The notes beneath the pieces were generated by a model. It made no database searches and was not told where the DNA came from. It saw nothing but the letters and a program-made list of their open reading frames with translations. The translations under genes were made by a program, and so were the position numbers. Shown piece by piece: positions 38,455 to 48,277 of a stretch of 64,000 bases of DNA. The first letter of the stretch is position 1; each line of letters starts with the position of its first letter. The stretch covers positions 151,925,151-151,989,150 of the forward strand of contig CP136068.1 in the NCBI GenBank assembly GCA_032622095.1, read 5' to 3'. This DNA comes from Siphonodentalium dalli (lineage: Eukaryota > Mollusca > Scaphopoda > Gadilida > Siphonodentaliidae).

Positions 38455-38540
38455 CTCCCATACGTTATCTCCCATACGTCATCTCCCATACATTATCTCC
38501 CATATATTATCTCCCATATGTTATCGCACATACGTTAAAT
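38455..38540. repeat. Degenerate right edge of the satellite, 13-14-bp units
   Basis: After the last full units, the ACAACCACC part is lost and the sequence runs as ATCTCCCATACGTT-like units with changes (GTCATC, CATTAT, TATTATC) until unique sequence begins at about 38541. Confidence 0.8.
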
Positions 38541-38936
38541 AACCCATCCATGAAATAATTCTAAAATGTTATAATAGCGGAAATTAATCATTACAAGTAA
38601 ATGAACATATGTGAACATAAGTCAAAACGAGATTCTGCAGACGTACATACCATATTATGTCGTTATCGGTGCCAGTTCTGGAAGCAGGCCGCCAGATCGC
38701 TTTTAACATGTTTACGGAGTTACGTGGATATTAGTTTATGTTTCAGAATATCTTAGTTTGTCTTGTATCAAACTTGGCAACATGCACTGACATGCAATTG
38801 ACCTAAGTATAGCGAGGCCTCGGCGACCACTGACGGTCTTCTAACTTCAAAAATATCACTTGCATATTACATTTATATGGACTAATGCACAAACCTCTTG
38901 ATATTATCTTTGGGTCGTACTCCTTTTCGCTCAGTT

Positions 38937-39327
38937 ATAAAGGTACTCAATCCGATCAGACGCTCCTAAATTACTATTTCTTTGGCTTCGGGGGTAAAAA
39001 ATATTTGATTCGAGTCAAAGAACCCACCCTTCAAAGATCAGGGTGATTAGATATTGTTTTTTTAAGTTTGCTATTTTTATTGTTTGTGGACCAGAAGTGG
39101 TAATAATAACCACTTGATGTTAGAGTTATCCATCTTCATCAGCATCTTCGTCCGTTTGACCACGTGCTTCTGGTCCACAAACAATAGAAATAGCAAACTT
39201 AAAAAATCGATATCTGATCACTCTAAGCTTTGTCGTGTGGGTTCATCGACTGGAATCAAATATGTTTTACCCCCGAAGCCAAAGAAATAGTAATTTAGGA
39301 GAGTTTGATCGGATTGAGTACCTTTAA
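38937..39327. mobile_element. TTAAAGG-ended MITE, copy 3 (palindromic form)
   Basis: Left AAAGGTACTCAATCCGATCA and right TGATCGGATTGAGTACCTTT-type ends are inverted. The interior is also largely inverted around a centre near 39130, with TTTGGCTTCGGGGGTAAAA against TTTTACCCCCGAAGCCAAA and GTTTGTGGACCAGAAG against CTTCTGGTCCACAAAC. This is a foldback version of the family seen at 4813, 16431 and 41234. Confidence 0.8.
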
Positions 39328-39339
39328 ATTCGAGATGGT

Positions 39340-39383
39340 GCGCGAAAAATAATACTGCGCGAATTGAAATACGAGCAAGGTAC
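39340..39383. mobile_element. Solo end of the 820-bp inverted-repeat family
   Basis: GCGCGAAAAATAATACTGCG then CGAATTGAAATACGAGCAAGG matches the right end at 20102-20144 with a few substitutions. It lies directly beside the TTAAAGG element. Confidence 0.6.
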
Positions 39384-39384
39384 A

Positions 39385-40650
39385 TGTACATGTATATCTC
39401 AGAATTATAGCTAGAACTAACTATCATGCTTTTGTTAAATTATATCATTACATTCATCTTATCGATATATAGTGTAAATAAATTTACTAACTTACATAAC
39501 TCGCAAATACCAATCATAATGTTGGAAGGACACGAGCAAACAATCTAAATATAACCCGTTATTCTGAGTTCGTTTAAACTTTGAGGAACATTTCCAGACA
39601 TAATGTACTACCGTGGTAGAGGGTCCACTATATTAATGAGAATAAACCAGAAGGAACTATTTATTAAATATGCGGATGGCCCTCGTGGTGGTTATTGCTG
39701 TTAAAATGGTCACACCCGTTATAACCACCATAAACATAAAGAATATTAAAACATAGACACATTTTGTTCTTATACCATTCATAAATATCGCATAAGTTGC
39801 ATGTTATTGTCAAGATCGTACACAGTGTTAGTAAACAAAAGCCATGTTATGTTACACTACAGTACGTAAAGAGTGTACGATAACCAAAACACTCAACACC
39901 GGGGAGATCCCAATAAAAGAACTTTGGTTAAAAATGTGTCATGTTGTTCACACAAAAAACCGTTATAGCATTCGCTAATTTTTGCCGCTCAATATGGTTG
40001 AATGGTTCACCGTGAACCAATCTCACAAAAATCACCTAGGTTGAGTGTGTTGCTTATCCCACACTCTTTGTGTGCTGTATATAAACAAACGCTCGACTAA
40101 CACAAGTGTGTTTTGTGGATAATATTGTTATCATACTATCATTATACTATACTATTAGTATATTCTTGAGGACATTTTCAGAATTTTGTAACTTTTATTT
40201 CTAAATTATAACCAAACAACCAAAGCCATCCGTGCTGCTAAGATTTCCGACGGTACATTCAGACCCCAACAATCCTCTTCATATACATGTATACTACCCT
40301 ATCTCTGCTTTATACACCCCCAAATCTCACGAATCTCCACACTCTACTAGTTACACCCACTAACCGTGTTTACCTTTCAATTATTATATTCACTCAAATT
40401 AAGGCACACACAGCTTTTATTATGTATGACCTGACGTACTTGGATCACCACATCTCGCGAGAAACCAGAAAAACAAATATACGATAATTAAATAATCATT
40501 GCTTGATGCAGGTATGTCGATTTCACGTTACACATTCTCGCGGGATCATTTGTTATGTAATGTTCTCGGGAACGAGAAACATAAGCACCATGCTTGATGT
40601 CGAATCCAATCCATGACAACATCATTGTTTTTTGCTATATTTCACATAAT
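39385..40650. other. Intergenic DNA, no feature supported
   Basis: AT-rich sequence with only short open frames such as 40287-40487, none with a motif I recognise. I see no tandem repeat or long inverted repeat. Confidence 0.4.
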
Positions 40651-41082
40651 GTGACCCGCCATATCAAATCCAGTCGTAAGTCGGGATTTTGTTTACCCTG
40701 TGTCAATGCATTCTCTTATATATAAGAGAATGCATTGGCCTAACAATTTTTTATCATTTTTTTTTTTAATAAATGTTTCTTACAATTTTTAGAACATAAA
40801 ATAAAAAAAACATCCATTACCCTGCAGGGAGCCCACACATATATAGAAGCATATAGAAGAGTGTCTTCTGCTCATGTTTGTCTGGGGCTCTGTATGGGTG
40901 AAATTATAAAATTGTTAAAGAATACAAGAACAAATTATTAAAATTGTAAAAAATTGTTAGGCCAATGCATTCTCTTATATATGCGAGGCGACCTATGGTC
41001 GACTCGCATATATAAGAGAATGCATTGGCACAGGGTAAAAAAAAAACAACAACTTACGACTGGATTTGATATGGCGGGTCAC
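40651..41082. mobile_element. Element with GTGACCC ends hosting the long double-hairpin module
   Basis: Outer inverted ends of about 31 bp start GTGACCCGCCATATCAAATC (40651) and finish GATTTGATATGGCGGGTCAC (41082). Inside is the long module: left hairpin 40703-40738, whose centre is deleted to leave a perfect palindrome, then the same spacer as copy A with its ACATCCATTACCCTGCAGGG stem region, and right hairpin 40962-41028. The outer ends are unrelated to the TTAA elements that host the same module. Confidence 0.8.
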
Positions 41083-41233
41083 ATATTCTAATAGTTCATG
41101 GAATAAATACTGTTGAAACTAACCAATATAATTGTTTAGTTCTATATAGCTGCGGTCTAAGGTAGCACCCTTTAAGCCCAAACTACTAATCACACATGTC
41201 CAACGTCGCACTTCATAGCCCCTATTAAGCTTA

Positions 41234-41700
41234 TTTAAAGGTGAATAATCCGAATAACGCTCCCAAATTACTATTTCTTTGGCTTCGGTTGTAATTAATA
41301 TTTGATTTGTGTCGATGAACCGAATCCATCAAAGCTCAGAGTGATCAGATATCGATTTTTGAAATTTATTATTTCTCGAGATGTGTAGTTATTGGTGGCC
41401 TGGTAAAATTCGTCAAACCGACTGTCTCGGACAAGATTGCGGATGAAGATGGATATCTCTAAAATCAAGTGGCTTTGACGTTATATATATTGACAATCCG
41501 GCCATATTTCGTCCAACAAAATGTTGATAAATAACACGTTTTGGACAATTTTATACTACAATTGACTGGTTAGCATTATATTTGGGCAATTAATCAATTC
41601 TGATAACTGAAGGGGCATTTCAAAACATGTGGTTGTTGTTGGAATCTGTTGTTCGAATCTAATTATATGGGGACCATCGAATCGGATTGGGTGCCTTTAA
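41234..41700. mobile_element. TTAAAGG-ended MITE, copy 4
   Basis: It runs from TTAAAGGTGAATAATCCGAA to ATCGGATTGGGTGCCTTTAA. Compared with copy 2 it is inverted: CTAAAATCAAGTGGC, GGATGAAGATGGATATC and GTTGTTGTTGGAATCTG correspond to that copy's interior. This is the longest uninterrupted copy, about 465 bp. No open frame of note. Confidence 0.75.
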
Positions 41701-42661
41701 ATATGTAATTACCTTACATTCTGTAATATCTAACTTTGATGATCAGAGAAATCAATTGAACTGAATTGAATTGGAACATTTTATCATAGATGATGACAGA
41801 GGGTTAAATTGAATTAGTTAGCAGAAATAGACTGATATATGGATAACATAAAACAAGAAGGAACTGTGTTTTATATAGCGACGCAAAGGTAAGGCGATGT
41901 ATATAGTACTTGCATGAGAACCCTCACCCCTTTCGCCACTGAATCCCTCTAATATAAAATCCCACTATGATTACCTTAATCACTTTACGACAAACTCTCG
42001 AGCGTCCGAGATTTTCCGAGAACGTCCTATAGTAATAATCCAAGCGGCTGCTACACATTCAATATTTGACCGTTAAGTGTGGAGACGGCGCACAGACTGT
42101 CGGAAAGTGGTTTCGTTGTGCTATGAATCTAATTGCCTCAATCAGTTCTCGGGAAAACCCCGCCAACAAGTTATCTCCTACGCACCGTACCACATTTAAT
42201 AAATCATTCCTAAGCATATCGACGTTTCCCTTTCAAACAGATATTTCAGCTTTCATCAAACACTGATAACATAAATACTTGCCCAATCTTTTCTTCATAT
42301 TTGTGATTATGAATGATAGAAACAGCGCTCGTTTGGCGATCTGCTAGATAGCGCCAAATGGATTGTAACAGTCGTGAAAATCAATGAGGATTTTTTTTTT
42401 ATAAAGGAACTGCCTTGTTTGCGAAAAGATACATTTGGAAGAAATGCAGAAATTTTACGACTGATAGTTGAATGTGAAGATGGAATGTCTTTGCACGTGG
42501 TTACATAAACATGATAAAGCGCCTCACTATTTGTTAATGATTTTCTGACACGCTGTGTATATAAACTATCATTTCTAAATCGAGCAGAGCCGATCCCAGT
42601 TATGAAACAAACCGTTTGCGTGAATATTCGGGTGACTTGCAGGAGGTGCCATAAGCACCAT
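41701..42661. other. Intergenic DNA, no feature supported
   Basis: The small frame at 42066-42266 shows no known domain. A short CAATTGAACTGAATTGAATTGG phrase near 41755 may be a LINE tail remnant but has no supporting upstream sequence. Confidence 0.35.
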
Positions 42662-42995
42662 GACGACAGAACATCTCACATCTAACAACAAATATCCAGA
42701 CGACAGAACATCTCACATCTAACAACAAATATCCAGACGACAGAACATCTCACATCTAACAACAAATATCCAGACGACAGAACATCTCACATCTAACAAC
42801 AAATATCCAGACGACAGAACATCTCACATCTAACAACAAATATCCAGACGACAGAACATCTCACATCAAACAACAAATATCCAGACGACAGAACATCTCA
42901 CATCTAACAACAAATATCCAGACGACAGAACATCTCACATCAAACAACAAATATCCAGACGACAGAATATCTCACACCCAACAACAAATATCCAG
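42662..42995. repeat. 37-bp minisatellite, 9 copies
   Basis: Units read GACGACAGAACATCTCACAT then CTAACAACAAATATCCA. Two units have CAAACAAC in place of CTAACAAC, and the last unit is more diverged (GAATATC, CACCCAAC). It is otherwise nearly homogeneous, which suggests recent expansion. Confidence 0.95.
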
Positions 42996-43445
42996 ATGTA
43001 TGTCGAAGTTATTTAACAATTTCTTACATAATGGATTCTCCCGTTCAGTTATAAACGTATATACTGAAATGGTCTATCATTCATCTGGAGGGATGTTTGG
43101 GGAATATAATCAGAATATAAGCAGACGACAGAAATAAGGATTCCTATTTATTGGGTCTTTAAAAACACATCTTCAAATATCCCCATTATTTAGTCAAGAT
43201 TATTCCTAAGACTAACCTTTAAACACTTATTGTTAGTCAATATTAATCCTCAATTAATCTTAATATCAATCTTAATATATATTGATTTATATTAATATAG
43301 TGATTATGTACGTGCGTCCCCTGCCTCACCCAGTGGTTGGGATTACATATTAAACAATATGTATAATAACCCCACCTATTAAGTATTTACTACTTATTAC
43401 AGCTATATGGTCGAATTTTGCTCTGCTGATGCGTGGCAAAGAACG

Positions 43446-43447
43446 GA

Positions 43448-43481
<34 letters not shown>

Positions 43482-43612
43482 GGTGGTGGTGATGATGGTG
43501 GTGATGATGATGATGATGATGATTATTATTATTATGATGATGATGGTGATGATGATGGTGATGACGATGATGATGGTGATGACGACGACGATGACGACGA
43601 CATGATTATGTT
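43446..43612. repeat. GAT/GGT/GAC trinucleotide microsatellite
   Basis: An imperfect run of GATGATGAT, GGTGGTGGT and GACGACGAT blocks with a short ATTATT patch. The Asp/Gly-rich plus frame at 43407-43691 and the Ser-rich minus frame are translations of the microsatellite. Confidence 0.95.
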
Positions 43613-43693
43613 GATGGTGATGACGATGGTATATCTTTTAATACCCCCTCTGTGGAGAGTCAAATTATATACACTATACATGCATAGATAATA

Positions 43694-43748
43694 CAACATA
43701 TATACACATATACACATATACACATATACACATATACACATATACACA
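43694..43748. repeat. ATACACAT octamer microsatellite
   Basis: About six copies of ATACACAT, directly upstream of the 28-bp minisatellite. Confidence 0.85.
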
Positions 43749-43771
43749 ACAATGGTAAGCGAATCACATGC

Positions 43772-44236
43772 TAATGAATACACTGCGGTTAGACACGGGT
43801 GATGAATACACTGCGGTTAGACACGGGTGATGAATACACTGCGGTTAGACACGGTGATGAATACACTGCGGTTAGACACGGGTGATGAATACACTGCGGT
43901 TAGACACGGGTGATGAATACACTGCGGTTAGACACGGGTGATGAATACACTGCGGTTAGACGCGGTTAGACACGGGTGATGAATACACTGCGGTTAGACA
44001 CGGGTGATGAATACACTTCGGTTAGACACGGGTGATGAATACACTGCGGTTAGACACGGGTGATGAATACACTGCGGTTAGACACGGGTGATGAATACAC
44101 TGCGGTTAGACACGGGTGATTCGCATACACTGCGGTTAGACACGGGTGATGAATACACTGCGGTTAGACACGGGTGATGAATACACTGCGGTTAGACACG
44201 GGTGATTCGCATACACTGCGGTTAGACACGGGTGAT
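43772..44236. repeat. 28-bp minisatellite, about 16 copies
   Basis: Units read GATGAATACACTGCGG then TTAGACACGGGT. One unit is shortened, one contains an internal duplication of GCGGTTAGAC, and two carry GATTCGCATACACTG in place of GATGAATACACTG, about 86 bp apart, which suggests a three-unit duplication. Confidence 0.95.
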
Positions 44237-44376
44237 CCGTATTTTTGTTTACACGGGTGTAGAAGAAACACAGCGGCGTCAACGAGCAATTCCCCTGAGT
44301 TGGAACAAACATCTATGCATTTCGCAATGGGCCGTACACTTCCTATAGAAGTTGTGCCGTTAATTCTGACGTGAGA

Positions 44377-44749
44377 CAGGGGGGGGGGTCGGTCAAAATT
44401 AAAAACATATGACGCTGAAAATGGCCTTAGTTACCCTTGGACTACACACAAAAAACAAAAAGAATGGAGAGAAAAATATTTGGAATTTATTTTTGCAAAT
44501 TTTTTTCATTTTTAGGTGCCACGCCCACTAAAATGAAAACAGAAATAATGAGTTTCAAAGCAAATAAAACCAATAACTTATACCTATTATGTTCTTTAGT
44601 GGCCACTGAAGACATAGCAAAACTCAAATTTCTTGTATCGGTGAAAAAAATGACAAAAAGTGGATTTTTTTAAAATGGTCCGGCCGCGGGGGACCCACCC
44701 CCTAGGCCCTATATGTTGCAATTTTTTTTCCGACCCCCCCCCCCCCCTG
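44377..44749. mobile_element. CAG/G-run ended DNA element with 7-bp target duplication
   Basis: It begins CAGG plus a G-run plus TCGG (44377) and ends CCGA plus a C-run plus TG (44749). CGTGAGA occurs directly outside both ends (44370-44376 and 44750-44756). The interior is AT-rich and includes a frame at 44437-44673 with no known motif. CAG...CTG ends suggest a hAT-like relationship, but hAT duplications are usually 8 bp, so this stays tentative. Confidence 0.75.
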
Positions 44750-44796
44750 CGTGAGATTGATTGCAGACGATCGAAAGCCCGGATCCCCAACATCGG

Positions 44797-44887
44797 TCCC
44801 CTGGTGCGACAACCCTACCATGAGTATATACCTTAATACTAATAATATTACGGTATATACTCATGATGGGGTTGTCGCACCAGGGGA
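44797..44887. repeat. Foldback hairpin
   Basis: GTCCCCTGGTGCGACAACCC pairs with GGGTTGTCGCACCAGGGGAC-type sequence on the right. TGAGTATATACC pairs with GGTATATACTCA around an AT-rich loop near 44840. Confidence 0.85.
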
Positions 44888-45364
44888 CTTGTCATCCCGA
44901 ATACGTCAATGATTCTCTCCAAGAGGATATCGCGCAGATGTATTATAATGTCAGCATTGCAGGGGAATAAAGCGTGCGTAATCTCATTGCAGTAGAATGT
45001 GCCACATTGGGCTCAAGACATATATTTGGATTTGTGGTTTTATTCAACAGAAGCACTAAATAAACCAGCTCCCTCGATCGGTGCCGGTTGCGCGAAAGCA
45101 GAGACAATATTATTATTCGCCTTGAAGAAATAGGATCGGCGTGACATTTCTGAATGAAAGAGAGATCAGTGTCAGATGAAACACTCGTGTCTTGAGCTGC
45201 GACTGAATCGTTTTTTTTTTTTAATTCCGTTCTACCAGGAAAGAATCAATTATTCGTGTATTCTATAGAAGTTTGAGAAGGTCGTAATATGGCGGAGCAA
45301 ATGCATGATATCTGCTACGAGCCCAGATGACTGGCAGTTAAAAACCAGATATTTGTGCAATTTC

Positions 45365-46230
45365 ACCAAAAATAGATGCAATGGAATCTGATGCCTCTGT
45401 ATAAGATGAACTAGATTCTCAAAGAATACATTTTGTATATTTTTTGTTTTCATATCTAGTTCTCTTAACATATGCATGATACATAGAAGACATAGTCAAA
45501 CACTGGATCTGGTTCGAACTGCATGGTAGATGTTGGCAGTTTTTATGCATTTTCGGAAAGACTTCTCCATAATTTGTATGGCGGACTGATTATCAAGTGG
45601 GAATGTTCAGCACCATATAAAGCTAATTTGAAGAGCTTAACCCTTTACCCAACAGAACGGCCCTGTGCCAATGCATTCTCTTATATATGCAAGTCGACCA
45701 TAGGTCGCCTCGCATATATAAGAGAATGCATTGGCTTAACACATTAAAAATTATAAAATTGTTAAAGAATGTAAGAAAAAATGGTAAAAAGTTTTTTTTT
45801 AGGCCAATGCATTCTCTTATATATACGAGGCGACCCATGGTCGACTCGCATATATAAGAGAATGCATTGGCACAGGGCATAACTGTAACTATCACAATGT
45901 GGTCAAGGAGCCGGTTCCAATGGTATCCATATTTGTATGGTTTTGTTGAGACAGACCGAAGATATTTTAGGCTGTTGAAGCTTTATTTGGGCGTTTTTGG
46001 CCGGTTTGTTGGGTAAAGGGTTAATCGTCGATGTCAATCTCCAAGACTGCAGTTTCTGCTTCCCATGTAAAGAAAACTATGTCCGACGCATTTTTGTGAC
46101 ATGAGTTCTGCTCGTTTTGTCGCTGTTTTGGAATGGTTTACATTATACCGAGGTGGGCACACTCCGTTCCCGCGTGGATAGGCGTTTCAACTAGAGACCA
46201 CGACCTGCTAGAACCGTCGTGTTTCTGAAT
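45365..46230 (+). repeat. Duplicated block 1 (with a transposon insertion)
   Basis: Excluding 45637-46024, this aligns in order with 47335-47815: ATGCAATGGAATCTGATGCC, TAGTTCTCTTAACA, GTCAAACACTGGATCTGG, TTTTCGGAAAGACTT, then GACTGCAGTTTCTGCTTCCC, GACATGAGTTCTGCT and CTGAATGGACTCGTT. I recognise no product in either copy. Confidence 0.75.
45637..46024 (-). mobile_element. Composite TTAA element with the short double-hairpin module
   Basis: Ends are TTAACCCTTTACCCAACAG (45637) and TGTTGGGTAAAGGGTTAA (46024). Module hairpins lie at 45668-45734 and 45804-45870. The unique sub-terminal part (AAGGAGCCGGTTCCAATG, TTTTAGGCTGTTGAAGC) lies on the right, so it is inverted relative to 14715. The matching empty site in block 2 (TTTAATCG at 47595) confirms both boundaries and the TTAA duplication. 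Confidence 0.9.
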
Positions 46231-46372
46231 GGACTCGTTGAGGTCATGTCTCTATTCCGAACGTTCGCTATTGCGAAGGTCGGATTTTCCGAATTTGTTT
46301 TTTAATTCTATAATAAACGAGGGTCTTTCCTTCTCGATGGTCTGTGTCACAAACATACACCATCTTAATATG

Positions 46373-46513
46373 GACGTAGTTCCGTGTATGACTCGTGTGT
46401 GGGCTGACGTAGTTACCGTGTATGACTCGTGTGTGGGCTGACGTAGTTACCGTGTATGACTCGTGTGTGGGCTGACGTAGTTACCGTGTATGACTCGTGT
46501 GTGGGCTGACGTA
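46373..46513. repeat. 34-bp minisatellite, about 4 copies
   Basis: Units read GACGTAGTTACCGTGTATGA then CTCGTGTGTGGGCT. The first unit lacks one base (TTCC for TTACC). Confidence 0.9.
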
Positions 46514-47059
46514 AATTATAGGTATTGAGAAATAACGGCATACGTACGTAATGATATTAAACATATTATGGGAATACACGAAAACAAAAAATTGAAGGAG
46601 GGCATAGGAAGTGGAGTGGAGGATTTTGGAGGCAAGAATACCCCAACTAAAGGAAGATTAGATTATAACGGTGCCGTTATAACTCTGTAAATCAGTAGGG
46701 AACTCCATAATGTATACTGCATTGTGGAATATCGCTGACTATAGACTAGATGAACACACATGCAATTGTGGCATTGTATTGACATTGTATGTTTCTTCCA
46801 AAGCCAGGATGCCAGTTCGGCCGGACTTTATCCCTTGTTTTTGTTTCAGTCATGCACTCACCATGTTTCCATAATAAACGATCAACTTAATATATACTGT
46901 CTTCCTGCTATTAATAACCGACATCTGGAAACATTTGGAAATTAGAATGGGGTGTTTAATATACTATGGGAATACTACTGTAATCGTATCTTTCATGTCA
47001 TGTGTGTTGTTTTGGAGTGGGGGACATGTAAATAATCTGAATAAATACGCACATAATAG
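46514..47059. other. Intergenic DNA, no feature supported
   Basis: Nothing recognisable; the open frame 46760-46945 has no motif I know. Confidence 0.35.
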
Positions 47060-47265
47060 AAAACCTTCGTATTAGCGAACCTTTGGAATAGAGATGCATT
47101 TCTGAATAAATACCGACATATAATAGAAAACCTTCGGCATAACGAACCTTCGGAATAGGGAACATTCGGAATATAGAACTTTCGAAATAGAGAACTTTTG
47201 GAATAAAGAACCTTCGGAATCGATAAAAACCATTCGGAATAAAGAACCTTCGGAATTGATAACCC
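47060..47265. repeat. Degenerate minisatellite with CCTTCGGAATA words
   Basis: About nine imperfect units of roughly 18-20 bp share GAACCTTCGGAATA or close variants (GAACATTCGGAATA, GAACTTTCGAAATA). Two units include an extra AATACGCACATAATAG-type segment. The minus-strand frames with SIPKVLYS-like blocks are its translation. Confidence 0.75.
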
Positions 47266-47334
47266 TACCGGACTCGTTAAACACAACTGTTTGACTCTTT
47301 TGTATAGAAGAGAACGTGAACCGCATGCATTTCA

Positions 47335-47815
47335 CGCAGTAATCATGCAATGGAATATGATGCCCCTGTGGAATATGAACTATATCTTCTCAACGAACAC
47401 AAGTTTTTTCACATGTAGTTCTCTTGACACAGGCGTGATACCCAGAAGACTTAGTCAAACATTGGATCTGGTTCGAACTGGTAGAGATTTACAGTTTTTT
47501 AATGCATTTTCGGAAAGACTTTTGTATGGTGGACTGATTGTCAAGTGTGAACAGTTCAATATAAAGCTCTGGATAGCACACCTAATTTGAAGAGTTTAAT
47601 CGTTGTCGGTGTGCAAGACTGCAGTTTCTGCTTCCCATATAAAGAAAGCTATGTGCTTTCCGACTCATTTTATGTGACATGAGTTCTGCTGGTTTTGTCG
47701 CCGTTTTGAATTTGGTTTGCAGGATACCGAAATGAATGCACTCCGCTCCCACGTGGATAGGCGTTCCACACAGAGACCACGACCTGCAAGAACCGTGTTT
47801 CTGAATGGACTCGTT
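47335..47815 (+). repeat. Duplicated block 2 (empty insertion site)
   Basis: It is the homologue of block 1 without the 388-bp transposon. The site reads AATTTGAAGAGTTTAATCG, with TTAA at 47596-47599. Right after CTGAATGGACTCG the sequence changes to TTAACTCTTTCAGTGTCAGG, a likely terminus of another TTAA element inserted here and not in block 1. Confidence 0.75.
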
Positions 47816-47872
47816 AACTCTTTCAGTGTCAGGGGCCGATCTCATCGGCCCTAATTTACGGTCTGTAGAGTG

Positions 47873-48235
47873 TCAGGGCTGCAAGTTAAGATCCAATGCA
47901 ATGTCGATAAACTCATCTAAAAGTTTCCAATATTCAGGATCGCAAAATTTATCAGATCTGTAATAATAACTAGCTAGTTTGGGGCATAAAATTCTGAACC
48001 ACATAACCGAGTTATCGAATTCCAGTTCCGGTGTACGCGAAAATGCTATATGGTTTACAAAATAAACTGCAATGCCACCCCAGAGTAAATTGTTGGATCC
48101 ATTATTTCGTATTGGTTCTTAAAAAGATTTGGATCAATATAATTTCGGATGGAAACGTATCATCAATGTGTGTTTCAGTAAAGCAAATCACATCATAATC
48201 ATTTAGCAAGTAGGCATTTTTGGCGAGTGTGTCTT
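47873..48235 (-). pseudogene. LINE endonuclease (APE type) remnant, frameshifted
   Basis: On the minus strand from about 48235, one frame reads DTLAKNAYLLN, then DYDVICFTETHIDDTFPSE. After a frame change near 48110 it reads GSNNLLWGGIAVYFVNHIAF, PELEFDNSVMWFRILCP and then DPEYWKLLDEFIDIALDLNL. The order ICFTETH, a GG.AVYF strand, W..I..P and a WK.L.EFID helix is that of the AP-like endonuclease of CR1/L2/RTE-type LINE ORF2 proteins, which nicks target DNA to prime reverse transcription. At least one frameshift and a stop after NLQP show it is dead. The reverse transcriptase part does not follow on this strand. Confidence 0.7.
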
Positions 48236-48277
48236 AAGCTCAATATGTTTAGATGAAAAATAGAAATATGATGCAGC

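Larger units (their letters stand above)
21901..38540. repeat. Satellite array: 23-bp unit, about 720 copies
   Basis: The unit begins ACAACCACCACG, continues TTAT and ends CTCTCAT. It has one G per unit on this strand and one CpG (in ACGT). Common variants change the last part to CTCCCAT or ATCCCAT, with rarer CTCACAT, CTCCTAT and GTCTCCCAT. Length variants include a 27-bp form (CCACCCACCACG), a 19-bp form (GTTACCCAT) and a 13-bp form (CGTTATCTCCCAT). Neighbouring segments are near-identical over kilobases. All three forward frames are open for thousands of codons because the unit has no stop in any phase. I read this as non-coding satellite DNA, not a giant gene. Confidence 0.95.

Noticed and set aside
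21901-38540. CRISPR array
   Set aside because: The units are tandem with no unique spacers, and the context is a eukaryotic genome.
23036-38542. Three overlapping giant open frames of 4,267 to 5,168 residues
   Set aside because: They are translations of the 23-bp satellite in successive phases. The unit is not a multiple of three and has no stop in any forward phase. There is no start context, domain or non-repeat segment.
43407-43691. Asp/Gly-rich 94-residue frame
   Set aside because: It is a translated GAT/GGT microsatellite.
43772-44236. CRISPR-like direct repeats of 28 bp
   Set aside because: Repeats are head-to-tail without spacers; this is a minisatellite.
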